From Cryptomeria japonica (Eukaryota; Streptophyta; Pinopsida; Cupressales; Cupressaceae), in the NCBI RefSeq assembly GCF_030272615.1, contig NC_081413.1, forward strand, positions 329,680,802-329,744,801: DNA of 64,000 bases, written 5' to 3'. Of the stretch, positions 1 to 11,275 are shown piece by piece. The translations under genes and the position numbers were made by a program. The notes beneath the pieces are model-generated. The model was not told where the DNA came from, did no database searches, and saw only the letters and a list, made by a program, of their open reading frames with translations. Numbering within the stretch: position 1 is the stretch's first letter; each line of letters starts with the position of its first letter.

Positions 1-6
1 TCAGCT

Positions 7-910
7 ATGCCTTTGCAACCTATTCAAGTTGAGCAACCCCTCATGAGATGGGGCATTGATTTTATTGGGCTAATAAATCCACCTTCAAGTGCAGGACAAA
101 AGTGGATATTTGTAGCAACCCATTATTTTACAAGATGGACCAAAGCAGTGGATTTGAAAGAAGCCAATAAGTCTTCAGTTCTGAACTTTTATGAAGATAT
201 AGTAACCAAGTTTGGAGTGCCTGAGTCAATCATCTCAGATAATGCCTTGGCATTTGTTGGACTGATAGTGACTGATTGGGCTGCCAGAAATGGAATTCAC
301 TTGAATACCTCTTCAAATTATTACCAGCAAGGTAATAGTTTGGCTGAGAGCACAAACAAGAATCTTATCATGATTATAAAGAGAACTATGGAGGATAATC
401 AAAGAGCTTGTCACACCAAATTGAAATCTACTTTGTGGGTAGATAGAATAACTCCTAAAAAATCAATTGGGAACTCTCGATATACACTAGTTTATGGAAA
501 AGAGGCAAGATTGCTTTTATCTGTAGAGCTTCCAACCCTTGATATTATACATCATCTGGAGATGTTTGAAGAAGAAGATCTGATGGCAGTCTGGTATTCT
601 CAACTCATGGAGCTTGAGGAGCTAAGAGATAAAGCAATGAAATCAATGGAATATCATCATCTTCAAATCAAGAGGGTCTTTGACAAGAAAGCTACTCCAC
701 GATTTTTTAGGGAAGGTGATGTTGTTCTCAAATGGGATGATCTGAAAAAGAAGGCCAGGAAAACATACAAAGTTTGATAATTTCTGGAATGGCCCTTTTG
801 TAATCACTAAATGCAAGGAGCACAATGCATTCCAACTCTCAACAATGGATGGAGAAGTTCTACCAATCCCTCTTAATGGGATTTGCCTCAAACATTATTT
901 TGAGGTATGA
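7..910 (+). pseudogene. Ty3/gypsy integrase C-terminal fragment (element Z)
   Basis: This is the distal part of a gypsy pol gene, which inserts retrotransposon cDNA into the host genome. The catalytic triad is visible: D18 (in GIDFIG), D78 (in ISDNA) and E114 (in LAEST), a DD(35)E spacing. The in-frame ORF stops at 775-777, but the same protein continues in the next frame from about 770 to 910, with the GPF-type C-terminal motif (WNGPFVITK) and a plausible natural stop at 908-910. One frameshift near 770 therefore breaks the gene. Protease, RT and RNase H would lie left of the window. The lineage differs from B and D in this window. Integrase identity is certain; exact lineage is not assigned. 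Confidence 0.9.
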
Positions 911-1128
911 TCTACCTTTGTACATGCTAGGTTAGGTTTTGTGCTTCAATAAGTGTTGTTGGGATATAGTTTAGAAGTCTTTTGCATTTCCCTAAGTGTT
1001 TTTTCAGCACAGATAGAGTAGTCTAGGTGGTATTGTTTCCTGTTTTCAATGTCTCTAAGTTAGAGTTGCAAAGGTTTGTTACATTTTACTATTGTCACCC
1101 TTCCTAGCTGATTGAGCACATATATACA

Positions 1129-1166
1129 ATTTATGACAATAAAACTTGTGTTTTATTGTCACAAAT
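1129..1166 (+). repeat. Hairpin 1 of a duplicated pair
   Basis: The arms GACAATAAAAC (1135-1145) and GTTTTATTGTC (1150-1160) are perfectly complementary around loop TTGT. Pairing extends outwards to 1129/1166 with one A-C mismatch. Confidence 0.75.
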
Positions 1167-1286
1167 CATACATTCATACTCAGTTAGTTAGGGAAAATGA
1201 TAGCAGTCCATGCAAGAAGTTGCTTTGAGACAACTCAATCAAGGAGATAACTCTCACTAGTTCATCGAGTACATATCTACAACCTA

Positions 1287-1315
1287 TGATAGTGAAGTCT
1301 CATACTTCACTATCA
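1287..1315 (+). repeat. Hairpin 2 of a duplicated pair
   Basis: The arms GATAGTGAAGT (1288-1298) and ACTTCACTATC (1304-1314) are perfectly complementary, with one further T-A pair outside. The flanking bases resemble those of hairpin 1. The arms differ from hairpin 1 at five positions, all compensated in the opposite arm. Confidence 0.75.
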
Positions 1316-1553
1316 CGAATTATAAACCTATACTTAAATAAACCGGCAAGGGTTATTTTTTGCACTAAGTTGTGTCCAGTTATGATTTGCTAAGTGACTT
1401 TGTGCCCAATAGATTTGCATAGGCTATTGGTTTTGATGTTTAGTAGGCAAACATCCAACATAAATCACCAAAAATGCTACCAGATTTTCACCTATGGGCT
1501 CAATCAAGTAGAGCTACTAAATTTCAAAGGCAAATGGAACATTTTACTTAACC

Positions 1554-2655
1554 TATTGGTATTTTGATAATGTTTAGTTGTGATTGTCATTGATGGACAC
1601 ACACTTATTTGATGAATGTATTATTCTCAACTGGTAGTTGTTGTAACCGGTATTGTATGTATAGTCTTTATTTGATTGAAGACTATCGGTGTTTTAAAGA
1701 AGAAGCTTATCAGTCAAGTGGTATGAAGACCTCAAGCAGAACGGAGACCCCGAGCGGTAGTTAATCTTTTGATCAGATCGACTATGATCAAGTTTTCCAG
1801 TTTTCACCTGTTAACCGGTGATTAGTATATGTAATTAACCGGTATACATGTAATGTGTGATGAGTTATCATCCACCGACACTTTAGCGGTGTTTTTGTGC
1901 CGTGTTACCAAATGTGTCTAGATGCACTGTACCTAGGAAATTGTAATCTAATTCTATTGGACCGACATAAAATCAAGTTCCTATTTAAGGACATCATGTC
2001 TAGGGTTTTAGGGGGTGAACAAAAGTTGATATGTGCGAGTCTTTGAGAGGAAAGGTATCTCGTGACTGAGATTGAGAGTGCAAAGCATAAAAGACTGAAG
2101 TAATGCTTGAATGCATTAACAAGGAGTTATCAGGGATCTAATCAAGCATTTTGTGCTACTATCTAGATCATTCACTTGTTGATTACTAATATCTTCGACA
2201 AGTCTGAAACCCTTAACCGGGTAGGCCCAACCAATCCTATTGTAAATCCTCTAACAAGGTGGTTCACAGTTGTGGATCTAAAATCCTTTAACAGGGTAGT
2301 CTTTAACAGGACTTATCTCCTAACAGAGATCTGGATTCCTAATAGGATCTGTTCTTGTGAAGAACATTGTAGGACCTTAACCGATCTGACCTTAACCGGT
2401 CTGGTTACTATTCTGTAGATAGTTGACTTGTGAGTTTTACTCGCCATGGTTTTTCCCATTTAGGTTTCCATGTCAAAATATCTTGTATTATGGTGATTAT
2501 ACTTTTATGGGTGAATGCTTTGTTTTCTATTTGGCTTATTTATGTTTTAACCAGTTTATTGTTTAAACTACTACAACGGTCTGGTGGAAAATTGTTTAAG
2601 ATTTTGGTTATGTTCTTAGGCATACTAATTCATCCCCCCCTCTTAGTATTCATCA
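1554..2655 (+). repeat. 5' LTR of element A
   Basis: It aligns with 7912-8998. The first dinucleotide is TA instead of the TG seen in the 3' copy, and the end is CATCA. A TATA-like TATTTAAG lies at about 1982. The sequence is rich in ACCGGT/AACCGG. Short ORFs inside (for example 2176-2418) recur in the other LTR and are not genes. Confidence 0.92.
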
Positions 2656-2670
2656 ATTGGTATTGGAGCC
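2656..2670 (+). other. Primer-binding site of element A (initiator tRNA-Met type)
   Basis: TGGTATTGGAGCC directly after the 5' LTR matches the common plant primer site TGGTATCAGAGC apart from the CA-to-TT change at two positions. It would pair with the 3' end of initiator tRNA-Met. Confidence 0.8.
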
Positions 2671-2705
2671 TACCTTTCCATAAGTCTAACCAGCTGAAAG
2701 GAGAT

Positions 2706-3948
2706 ATGGGAGAATACAATATGAGGGAACTCACTCACCGTTTGGCTGAATCTAAGAAAGCCTATGATGAACTCAAGATCAAGTTTAAAGCCTATTTAGT
2801 CAAGAGAAGAGAGATTGCTGAGCAGTTGATGGAACTTACCGAAAACAACTCCTCTGATGAAGTAGACATGGATGCCCTAGTTGGAGAAGTGGAGAAACTA
2901 AATGAATCCAAAACTAACCTAAGGAGGGAGTTAGAAGGACTGACTATCAGGATGAGTCAGGAACTAGAAAACAAGAGAAAAGCTAAAGATTTGGTAAAAG
3001 ACAAGGAGCATGAGATCTTTAAATTAAAGCAAGAAGTTGGTACCATTACCACTTATCTACTGGAGGGTAAAGAAGAAAAAGAAGAAATGCAAGCTAAACT
3101 GAATGCAACTTTCTCTCAAAATGAAACCTTGGTGAAGAACAATGATGCCCTTTCCAAGGAACTTGCTGAGAACAAAGAAATACTTACTAAGTTCAACCAG
3201 ACTGCTGTCAAGTTAGAACAAAAACTGGAATTAATAAAACCATCAAAGAATACCATTGGACTTGGTTTCTCTGGATACCAGAACCAAGAATGATGCACTG
3301 AAGAAACAATCATCACCTAAGGACAACAATTGAAGTAAAGGTAAGGAAAAGTTTAAACACGTTTGCTTTAATTGTCTTAAGGAAGGACATACTGGCAATG
3401 TATGTAGGAGCAAGCCTTACAATAATTTTCCTTATTTTCAAAATAATGTGGCTAGACCTGGTAGATTTAATGGTCACTGCTATACATGCAACAAGTTTGG
3501 GCATAGAGATTTTGAGTGCAGGTCAATTATCAACAACTTTGGAATTAATCCACCAAGATCCAATGGAGCCATCCCTAAAACTCTTATAAACCAGTACAAA
3601 ACCCACGACCACTGGTCAAATTGTTGTGAAGCGGCAACTAGTTGGAGAGCAACCTGTCTAATCTATCGTGGTAGCAATCACACTACTGCAACATGTAGAA
3701 GGAAGAATGGAAATGTGAGCACTGGACCATGGAGAACACCTGGAATGGTATGCTATCACTGCAACAAATCGGGACACCACCAGAGCATGTAGAATGAGAA
3801 AGAATCCATCGGGAAACATACCAATCAACACTGAAGGGAAGATTGATATTGAAACCTTTCAAGCGGATATGGACAAAACTTGGAAAAAGAAATCTGAAAT
3901 GAAGCCACATGATGAACTAGTTTCCGCACCAAGTGTGGAAATCCCTTA
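2706..3948 (+). pseudogene. Gag-like protein with coiled coil and four zinc knuckles (element A)
   Basis: The predicted nucleocapsid-like protein begins at ATG 2706, 35 bases after the primer site. About 190 residues are coiled-coil-like and rich in K, E and L. Zinc knuckles follow: CFNCLKEGHTGNVC, CYTCNKFGHRDFEC, a degenerate third in which one Cys is Tyr (CLIYRGSNHTTATC), and a fourth (CYHCNKSGH) whose last Cys appears only after a frameshift near 3780. Other lesions are a frameshift near 3260-3280 and a TGA at 3331. The usual N-terminal capsid (UBN2-type) region is not recognisable, so the 5' part of gag is probably deleted. No protease follows. The knuckles fit Copia gag. Confidence 0.8.
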
Positions 3949-4421
3949 ATCAGTAAACCGAGCTTCAAAAAGCTTAGGGGGAACATATTGGTATAAATAT
4001 TTAGAAACCCTCGGAGTATATCGGTAAGGCACTTTTATCGATAGTTGTTACCTGTCAACAGATAGAAGAATTGAAGCGGTAAAAAGTAAGATTAGGGTTT
4101 GAACCCTAATAGTGATGCATTTATTATGGTAGGTGGGAGCGTGTTTAAAAGTGACTTTTGTCGTCATTTCTACTTATTTAGCTGCCAAGAAACTTCGTTT
4201 AAGCTGAGTAGCACAACTAAAGCAATTCATCTTGCATTCGAAAGAATTCAGAAAGAAATCTTGCACAAATCTTGCAACCGTTTCATACTATCAGTGTGAA
4301 AGTCAAAGTGGTAATCAAGCGTCCGGAGAAGTGTATTTTGCTCATCATCGGCAAACCCTAAAGCTTGGAGAATAAAGGTATTTCTCTTTGAAACATTCTT
4401 ATCATTTGGAATCAGTTTGAT
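3949..4421 (+). other. Spacer between gag remnant and ORF2 in element A
   Basis: Non-coding. It starts with a purine-rich tract (TTAGGGGGAAC, about 3976) and contains the perfect inverted repeat ATTAGGGTT/AACCCTAAT (4091-4110). It may be the leader of ORF2. The short ORF at 4099-4299 has no recognisable homology. Confidence 0.4.
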
Positions 4422-7400
4422 ATGGCATCTGCATCTAATGTCCCCTCTAGTTCTACTGAACCTAAGGACACACTCGAGCCTCTTAAGATGAGATATAATG
4501 CCCTATCCCAAATTCTCGTCGGAGTCATTATCCAAGGTGATGTTACAGGATATATTGATTGTAAACTAGAAGACCTAGGGTCCCTAGTAATTCACTCCTA
4601 GTTCAGTCTGTTCTGTGGAGATGATAAAAAGATTAAACCCGAATATAGCATAATAGAGAAGAAGAAATTGCACAATGCAGTTTACTTTCTTGAAGAATTT
4701 ACTGAGGAACACGTCAGGATTATCCTCAGTAGGGTTCATGGTGACAAAATGTACCTTCAATGAACGCATGACATTACACCGGAGGCAATTCATGCCATGA
4801 CCAGATTCTTCAATATTGGGGAAGTGCCTGTTCTTTGGAAAATCTCTAAATCGAAAGTAACAGAGCTCACCGGTTCAGTAAGTGATCAATGAGTAATGAC
4901 TGTCAATACCATTAGAGATGATTTGGTGAAATATGCATGTATGGTAATTGGGTACAAAATATTTTATGCTAGCAGAATGAATTCTATTCCTTCAGCTGTG
5001 GTGCATGCTGCTTACAAAATGATAAAAGAGAATGCAGAATGTGATCTATGTACCTGTATGAAGAATCAACTCTTAGAGAACCTGAAGTCGATCAAATCAG
5101 ATAAATCTCAGAGGTTCAAGTTTGGTCAATTACTAATTGGTTTATTTTTCTACTTTCAAAGATACTTTCCTAGAGTCGGTGATATTGAATGGTCAACTGA
5201 TCTACCGGTTACCAGACAAATAAAGGAGAGTCTGCAAGTAGTAGGAACTGCATATCCGAAGACTTTGAACAAGTATTTTAGTGAATTTAAACTAAAAATA
5301 AACCAAAGAATGAGAATATCTGGTGATTTAGTTAAGGAATATGAAGATGCCATCTGTTTCACCATCAAAATAGATGAATGCATAATGGAAGCAGTTGAAC
5401 CCAGAAAAGATGTAGTTGGGCCTATGGCCTATGAGGTGGTAAATGATATATTGACAGGATACGCCTCAACCCTACTAGCCTCACCATTGGAGCCCAAAAA
5501 GAAGAGGATTGGTACTTATTTAGAGAGAATCAAATCTAGTGAAGAACCGAAGGAGATAAAAGGTAAAGAAGCACCATCGGCATCAGCACCGGTTACATCT
5601 GTTGTAAACCCAAAGTGACCAAAAGGTTACTTGCTAAAAAGAAACCAGAGGCTATTCTGGAAAAGGTGTTCAAATGAACACGGAAAACCAGGAATCACTC
5701 CCCAGATCCAGAAGACTCTGAATCTGAGGTAGAAGTAAAGAAGACAAGGCAATTTACCAAGAAAATGAAGTCAATCGGTAATGTACCTACAATCTCTGCA
5801 CTGGTAAACTTAGATATTTCTTCTTACAAGCCTATGACACATTGTCAAAGGACCATAAATAATATTAGAAGAAAATTCCTTGACGATTTAAAGGAGTATT
5901 TTGATTATTTCAATGATAATGAAAAGGAGGAGGTTGAACAAGAACTCATTAAATATCTATACATAAATGATCGGTCACCTTCTGAGATTAAATTTGTTAC
6001 ATCTAAATCCTTGTATGATTCTTTGGACAACAAATGGCACATTGCTATTGACAAGGAGCAAGACATCAGGGAGAAAATTCTTGCTCAATATTTTCCAGAT
6101 GTCTCTAATTCAGAATTGTTTGAACTCATTGATAAGAACAAAGGCATTTTTTTCATGCGAAGAAGAAGACTTCTGCTACTCGAAGGCAAATTTTCTGAAG
6201 TAGAAAAAGACACCCATTTGAAGGTGAAATCTGTTGTCGACATGCAAAGAGTACAAGAAGCTAATCGACTGGCTGAACAAGAGCCTAATCTATCCACAAC
6301 CAAACCCGATGTAGTCTTTGACAGTATGGGTGAAAGAATAGCAGAACAAAATGACCCCATTGATGTTGATGCACTAGAAATAGAAGATATCACTCTAGAT
6401 AAGGAGCAAGCTGAAAAAGAAAGATTAGAGAAAGAAAAGAAAGAGAAAGCGGAAAATCAGAGACTTGAAAAGGAGAAAGCAGAGAAAGAAAAACAAGAGA
6501 AAGAACAAGTGGAGAAAGCGTGACAGGAAAAGAAGAAAATGGAAGAAGAGGAAAAGAAGAAAAAGGAGGAAGAGGAGAAGAAGAGAAAGGAAGAAGACGA
6601 GAAAAAGAAAAAGGAAGAAGAAGAAAAGAGGAAAGAAATAGAGAAGAAGAAGGAAGAGGAGAAACAGAGAGAAGAAGAGAGAAAGAAACAAGAGGAGAAG
6701 GCTGTCAAGCTAGCCCAAGAAAGAGATGAAGTGGAGAAGCAAAGACAAGCGGAGGTCAAAGCCAAAGAAGAAGAACAGATTCCTAAGGCAACTGGAGATC
6801 AAGCCAAGCAGGTTGATTCCACCAGTTCCACTGATTTGACTCTTGCCTACCTAATCCAATCGGCTAATGAAACTGAGCTACTACGAAGCATTCACTTAGC
6901 GCAGGAAAGATTGGAAGAACTAAGGAAAAAGAAAGAATAGGATGTCATTCAGTTTGTCATTGACACCCTCTCCAATCTAATCCCCGGTACTAATCTCCCC
7001 AGTACTGATTCCTTGCTGGCTAATCTCAAACTACTCTGCACAGTAGTCGATGACCAGGTACAATGTTTGGAAGATGTTGCCCAGGCCACTGCAAAGACAA
7101 GCCATGAAAAGGCACTCGCAGTTACCTTAATACAACACATGAATGACGACCGGGCAAAACTAGTTAAACAGAAAGATGATATAAGGTCGGCTATGGGTGA
7201 AGGTCACCTACTCTTGAGTAAAATATGTCAACCTCACCTATTCTATGAAGATGCTTTGAAGTAAAAGACACTATTACAAACAAAGTTGCAGAAGTACATC
7301 GGCAACTTCAAGCTGCCCTATGATCTGTTCACAACCTATGGACACTTTCTTCATCACTATCAGCATCAAATTGCCAAGTTTGACTCAGAAATATGCAATC

Positions 7401-7657
7401 GGACTCGAGATTTGCAGGAGCTTCAGTTGCTCCTATTGCCTAAATTACAGGTACTCCAGAAATGCTTTCTGAACCTAGAAGCTATCACTGTAACACAGGA
7501 GCTGAGCACCATAGATGCGATGGAAGAACTAGCCTTCCAAATGAAGACCGAGAGTGAAATTGCTGCCCGACTTCTTGAGTCATGGTCCTTAGATATGAAG
7601 GACTTTCTGCAAAACTTTAAATCTCTTTTTGAGAAATTTTATTTTTTGTTGTCATAA
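4422..7657 (+). pseudogene. Long unrecognised ORF2 of element A, in the place of pol
   Basis: I do not recognise this protein. Reading through lesions gives about 1,080 codons from ATG 4422 (MASASNVPSSSTEPK). Frame 0 runs to 5618 with stops near 4599, 4761 and 4890. A frameshift near 5600-5615 moves to the frame used up to 7657, with stops near 5675, 6521, 6938 and 7262. The N-terminal 400 residues are globular-looking (240-residue open part at 4896-5618). Next come a basic linker, a charged helical region, a very K/E-rich run (about 6400-6780) and a C-terminal helical domain ending at a natural stop before the polypurine tracts. No RT, integrase or protease motif was found. It might be an env-like or plant transposon-associated ORF, or a captured gene. 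G (62819-64000) has a helical ORF in the same position. Confidence 0.6.
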
Positions 7658-7723
7658 ACACATACTTTGTTTTTACGTTATGCAAACTGGCAATATTTTT
7701 TTATTTTCTTTGTAATTGTTGGC

Positions 7724-7910
7724 AAAGGGGGAGTAGTGTATCTATCTTCAAATTTTGACAAGTATTTTTGCACATACTTGTAATTTTTGCAAAGGGAGTA
7801 GTGTATATGCTTAGGGGGAGTAATTTTGTTTATGACAAATTTTTTTTTTGTTAAAGCACTTAGATGTCAAAAATTTTCCTAAGTGTTGCCATCAATGCCA
7901 AAGGGGGAGA
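7724..7910 (+). other. Array of four polypurine-tract-like motifs (element A)
   Basis: The motifs are AAAGGGGGAG (7724), AAAGGGAG (7791), TTAGGGGGAG (7811) and AAAGGGGGAGA (7900). The last sits one base before the 3' LTR and is the expected plus-strand priming site. The rest of 7658-7911 is T-rich and non-coding. Confidence 0.75.
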
Positions 7911-7911
7911 T

Positions 7912-8998
7912 TGTTGGTATTTTGATGATGTTTAGTTGTGATTGTCTTTGATAGACACACACTTATTTGATGAATGTATTATTCTCAACCGCTAGTTGTT
8001 CTAACTGGTATTGTATGTATAGTCTTTATTTGATTGAAGACTATCGGTGTTTTAAAGAAGAAGCTTATTGGTCAACTGGTATGAAGACCTCAAGCAGAAC
8101 GGAGACCCCAAGCGGTAGTTAATCTTTTGATCAGATTGACTATGATCAAGTTTTCCAGTCTTCACCTATTAACTGGTGATTGGTATATGTAATTAACCGG
8201 TATACATATAATGTGTGATGAGTTATCATCCACCAACACTTTAGCGGTGTTTCTGTGTCGTGTTACCAAATGTGTCTAGATTCACTGTACCTAGGAAATT
8301 GTAATGTAATCCTATTGGACGACATGAAATCAAGTTCCTATTTAAGGACATCATGTCTAGGGTTTTAGGGGGGGAGCAAAAGTTGATATGTGTGAGTCTT
8401 TGAGAGGAAAGGTATCTCATGACTGAGATTGAGAGTGCAAAGCATAGAAGACTGAAGTAATGCTTGAATGCATTAACAAGGAGTTAGCAGGGATCTAATC
8501 AAGCATTCTGTGCTACTATCTAGATCATTCACTTGTTGATTACTAATATCTTCAACAAGTCTGAAACCCTTAACCGGGTAGGCCGAGCCAATCCTATTGT
8601 AAATCCTCTAACAAGGTGGTTCACAGTTGTGGATCTGAAATCCTTTAATAAGGTAGTCTTTAACAGGACTTATCTCCTAACAAAGATTTGGATTCCTAAC
8701 AGGATCTGTTCTGGTGAAGAACATTGTAAGACCTTAACCGGTCTGGTTACTATTTTGCAGATAGTTGACTTGTGAGTTTTACTCACCGTGTTTTTTCCCA
8801 TTTGGGTTTCCAAGTCAAAATATCTTGTGTTATGGTGATTGCACTTTTATGGGTGAATGCTTTATTTGCTATTTGGCTTATTTATGTTTTAACCAGTTTA
8901 TTGTTTAAACTACTACACCGGTCTGGTGGAAAATTGTTTAAGAGTTTGGTTAAGTTCTTAGGCATACTAATTCACCCCCCCCCTCTTAGTATTCATCA
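7912..8998 (+). repeat. 3' LTR of element A
   Basis: It starts TGTTGGTATTTTGATG and ends TATTCATCA. It is 1,087 bp against 1,102 bp for the 5' copy, with scattered substitutions throughout, so the insertion is not recent. Confidence 0.92.
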
Positions 8999-10102
8999 TA
9001 ACCTTCTATGATACATTCAGTCATATAAATGAAATAACTTTACTAGATTACAAAGAGATAAATCATTGCATTCATACAAGTGAATGAAATATAAAATATT
9101 ACGCAATCTTTTGAAAATTATAATTCTTATTGACTGAAATAAAATACATGTGTCTCACACAACAAGCCGTGAGACTAATTTTTCTCAGTTGATATAGTGA
9201 GACTAATTTTTCTCAGTTGATATAGATAGGAACTAAAATATGTATAAATGAGTAAATGTGGAAAGGAAAAATAAACATGTAGAGAAGGTAACCATGCATT
9301 GCTTGAATGACTGTTACTATCAGTTTGATCTGCTCTCATTTGCCTTGCCTTGCTAAATCCTTGGTCTTTAGATGTCCTGCCTCCTGCATTGAGTGAAAAC
9401 AATGAGTTAGAACAAAAGTTCTAATCAATGAAAGGCTACATCTTGTACATCTACATTTACCCATGCATACATATGTCAATCCCTATGTGTATCACATGTA
9501 GTGCCTTCTTTAAGTATCCAAAATCAAACAAAGAATCATCATGCATACCTCAGATAGGCATATATTTCTCTAACATGTTTGTGTCATGTGCAGATACGGG
9601 TATAATCATGTTCATTTTCAACATAAAAAACCAAGTGGTGCAATGACAAACTGATAGTAAGAGTTGTAAAGTACATGTTATCTTGCAGAGGCCAAGTGGA
9701 GATTCAATATTCTGTTTTTATTTTGACATGACCTCCTTTTTCTTTTCCTAAAAAGGATAAAAAGATGGTCAATGTCAAAAAAAGGTAGAACATTGCTAAA
9801 AGGCATTGACATTGTTCCATTCTGGAAAAGAATATGAGCCTGACAATCAAAGTGTACTACATCAGAAAAGATGTTTAAATATAAACAGGATGGAAGGAAT
9901 TGAATACATAAATGTGCTTCAAAGGTGTACAGTCAATATACACATTTTCACAATCAAGTTCACAAGGAAAAAAATCACTGTCAAAGAGTATTAATAGTAA
10001 AAAACAGTGAATGTTTATCCTTTTGGATATCAAACATGAGGGGCAGATTGTAAAAATGACAGAGAATACAAGATATAAAACCTTTGATAACAAAAATAGC
10101 AG
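8999..10102. other. Spacer between elements A and B, no gene recognised
   Basis: It opens with the TAACC duplication of A and ends with the AGCAG duplication of B. AT-rich, with only short ORFs lacking recognisable motifs. A perfect 28-bp tandem duplication lies at 9170-9225. It may be older repeat or host intergenic DNA. Confidence 0.5.
9170..9225. repeat. 28-bp tandem duplication
   Basis: Two exact copies (9170-9197 and 9198-9225) of a unit beginning TGAGACTAATTTTTCTCAG. Confidence 0.95.
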
Positions 10103-11259
10103 TGTCGTGCTCTGTGATGATGCGATACCTATAGCTCCAACACAAAACACTCAATAGATCATTACAAGCATGGTTAGCAAATCATAAACAAATGAAAGAT
10201 AAAACTATGACAAAGCGATCTATCGCCTCCTAAGAGATGCAAGTATGGATTTGCTTTCAGATCTGGATAAGCAATCCTAGTGACTTGACTACACCTAGAT
10301 GGAGGATTTGAAATGATAATGATATGCAAAGATGAGATTGATTATGATAGATTGATCCAAGAGACTAATTAAGCTAATGATATGCATGATTTAAGCTATG
10401 ATGATGATGCAATTAAGCTAGAAAAGAGATTGATTAAGCTACATGATTCAACAATTATGCTAGAAAACGATCAAATTAAACTAAGTCTAAGATGCAATTG
10501 CGTATAATAACAATGCTCAAATGATATGCTAGAATGGATATGCCTATAGTAACAATGCATGAGATGAGATCCTTATTGCTCCAAAATGGGGGATATTTAT
10601 AGGATTTCCAAGGCCAGGGGTGAGGTGGCAGGAATCAACGGTCAAGATTGAGTCTGAAGATATCAAGGGTGAAATTAGAGGAGGTTGGAGAAGAGGTTGG
10701 AGGAAGAGACACTTGTCATCTCTGTGGTGACAAGTGTCAAGGAGCTTTTCTCATAAAAGGGCAAGTGTCCAAGGGAGGAGATATATGGCCAAAGTTCCAT
10801 GTGTCTCAAGAAGAAAATATCCACACCATAGGAGGTTAGGATAAGAAGGTTAGAAAATGAAAGATAGGATAGGCTTAGGCAAGCCCAAGGTTAGGTGGAA
10901 TGGGTTAGGTTAGAGGGATGGTTAGAAGTTAGGAGGCATGTGGGTAATTTGATTTTAAAAGTTCAAATAAGAGGAAAAGACTAATTAATTCTCAACAACT
11001 CATAAATTGATTTGTTTTAATTAATCAGAGGATTAGAAGAATTGATTGAAGTGGGGGGAGGATTAATTAATTTGAATTAATTAATCAAAAGAGACTATTG
11101 AAATGAACCTATTAAATAAATCCTTAGATTTATTAATAAGTAGATGAAAGGGGGAATTTAATCAAATTGCTTAATGAATTCAATTAAATTAGGAAGAGAG
11201 ATTAATTAAATAATTGCTTATTTAATTAATTATCTTCAGACCATTTTTAGGTGTATACA
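10103..11259 (-). repeat. 3' LTR of element B
   Basis: On the minus strand it starts TGTATACACCTAAAAATGG and ends GCACGACA. A TATA box (TATAAATA, minus) lies near 10594-10603. The minus-strand start is rich in AATTAATTAA. Confidence 0.92.
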
Positions 11260-11275
11260 TTTTGCCCCTCTTTGA
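11260..11275 (-). other. Polypurine tract of element B
   Basis: Minus-strand AAAGAGGGGCAAAA lies immediately before the LTR start TGTATACACC. Confidence 0.8.

Larger units (their letters stand above)
911..1553 (+). other. Trailer of gypsy element Z, non-coding
   Basis: No ORF is credible here. The segment follows the integrase stop and ends where element A inserted. It is probably the 3' untranslated part of element Z. It contains two related stem-loops (1129-1166 and 1287-1315), each preceded by a similar stretch (GAGCACATATATACAA and GAGTACATATCTACAA). No LTR boundary of Z could be placed. Confidence 0.5.
1554..8998 (+). mobile_element. Element A: complete non-autonomous LTR retrotransposon with copia-like ends
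   Basis: A 7.4-kb element bounded by two LTRs of about 1.1 kb and flanked by the 5-bp target duplication TAACC (1549-1553 and 8999-9003). The primer site directly follows the 5' LTR and a polypurine tract directly precedes the 3' LTR. Inside are a gag-like gene (2706-3948) and one long unrecognised ORF (4422-7657). No protease, RT, RNase H or integrase was found. The LTR end (TTCATCCCCCCCTCTTAG), the polypurine tract and the primer site resemble SIRE/Maximus-type Copia elements; that placement is inference. Both genes carry stops and frameshifts, so the copy is dead. It inserted into or beside the trailer of element Z. Confidence 0.9.

Noticed and set aside
2176-2418. 80-residue ORF also present at 8533-8775
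   Set aside because: Both copies lie in LTRs of A at the same position; no family match.
6425-6765. Minus-strand ORFs rich in F, L and S opposite the K/E-rich part of A's ORF2
   Set aside because: Mirror of a low-complexity AAG/GAA coding run; no independent signal.
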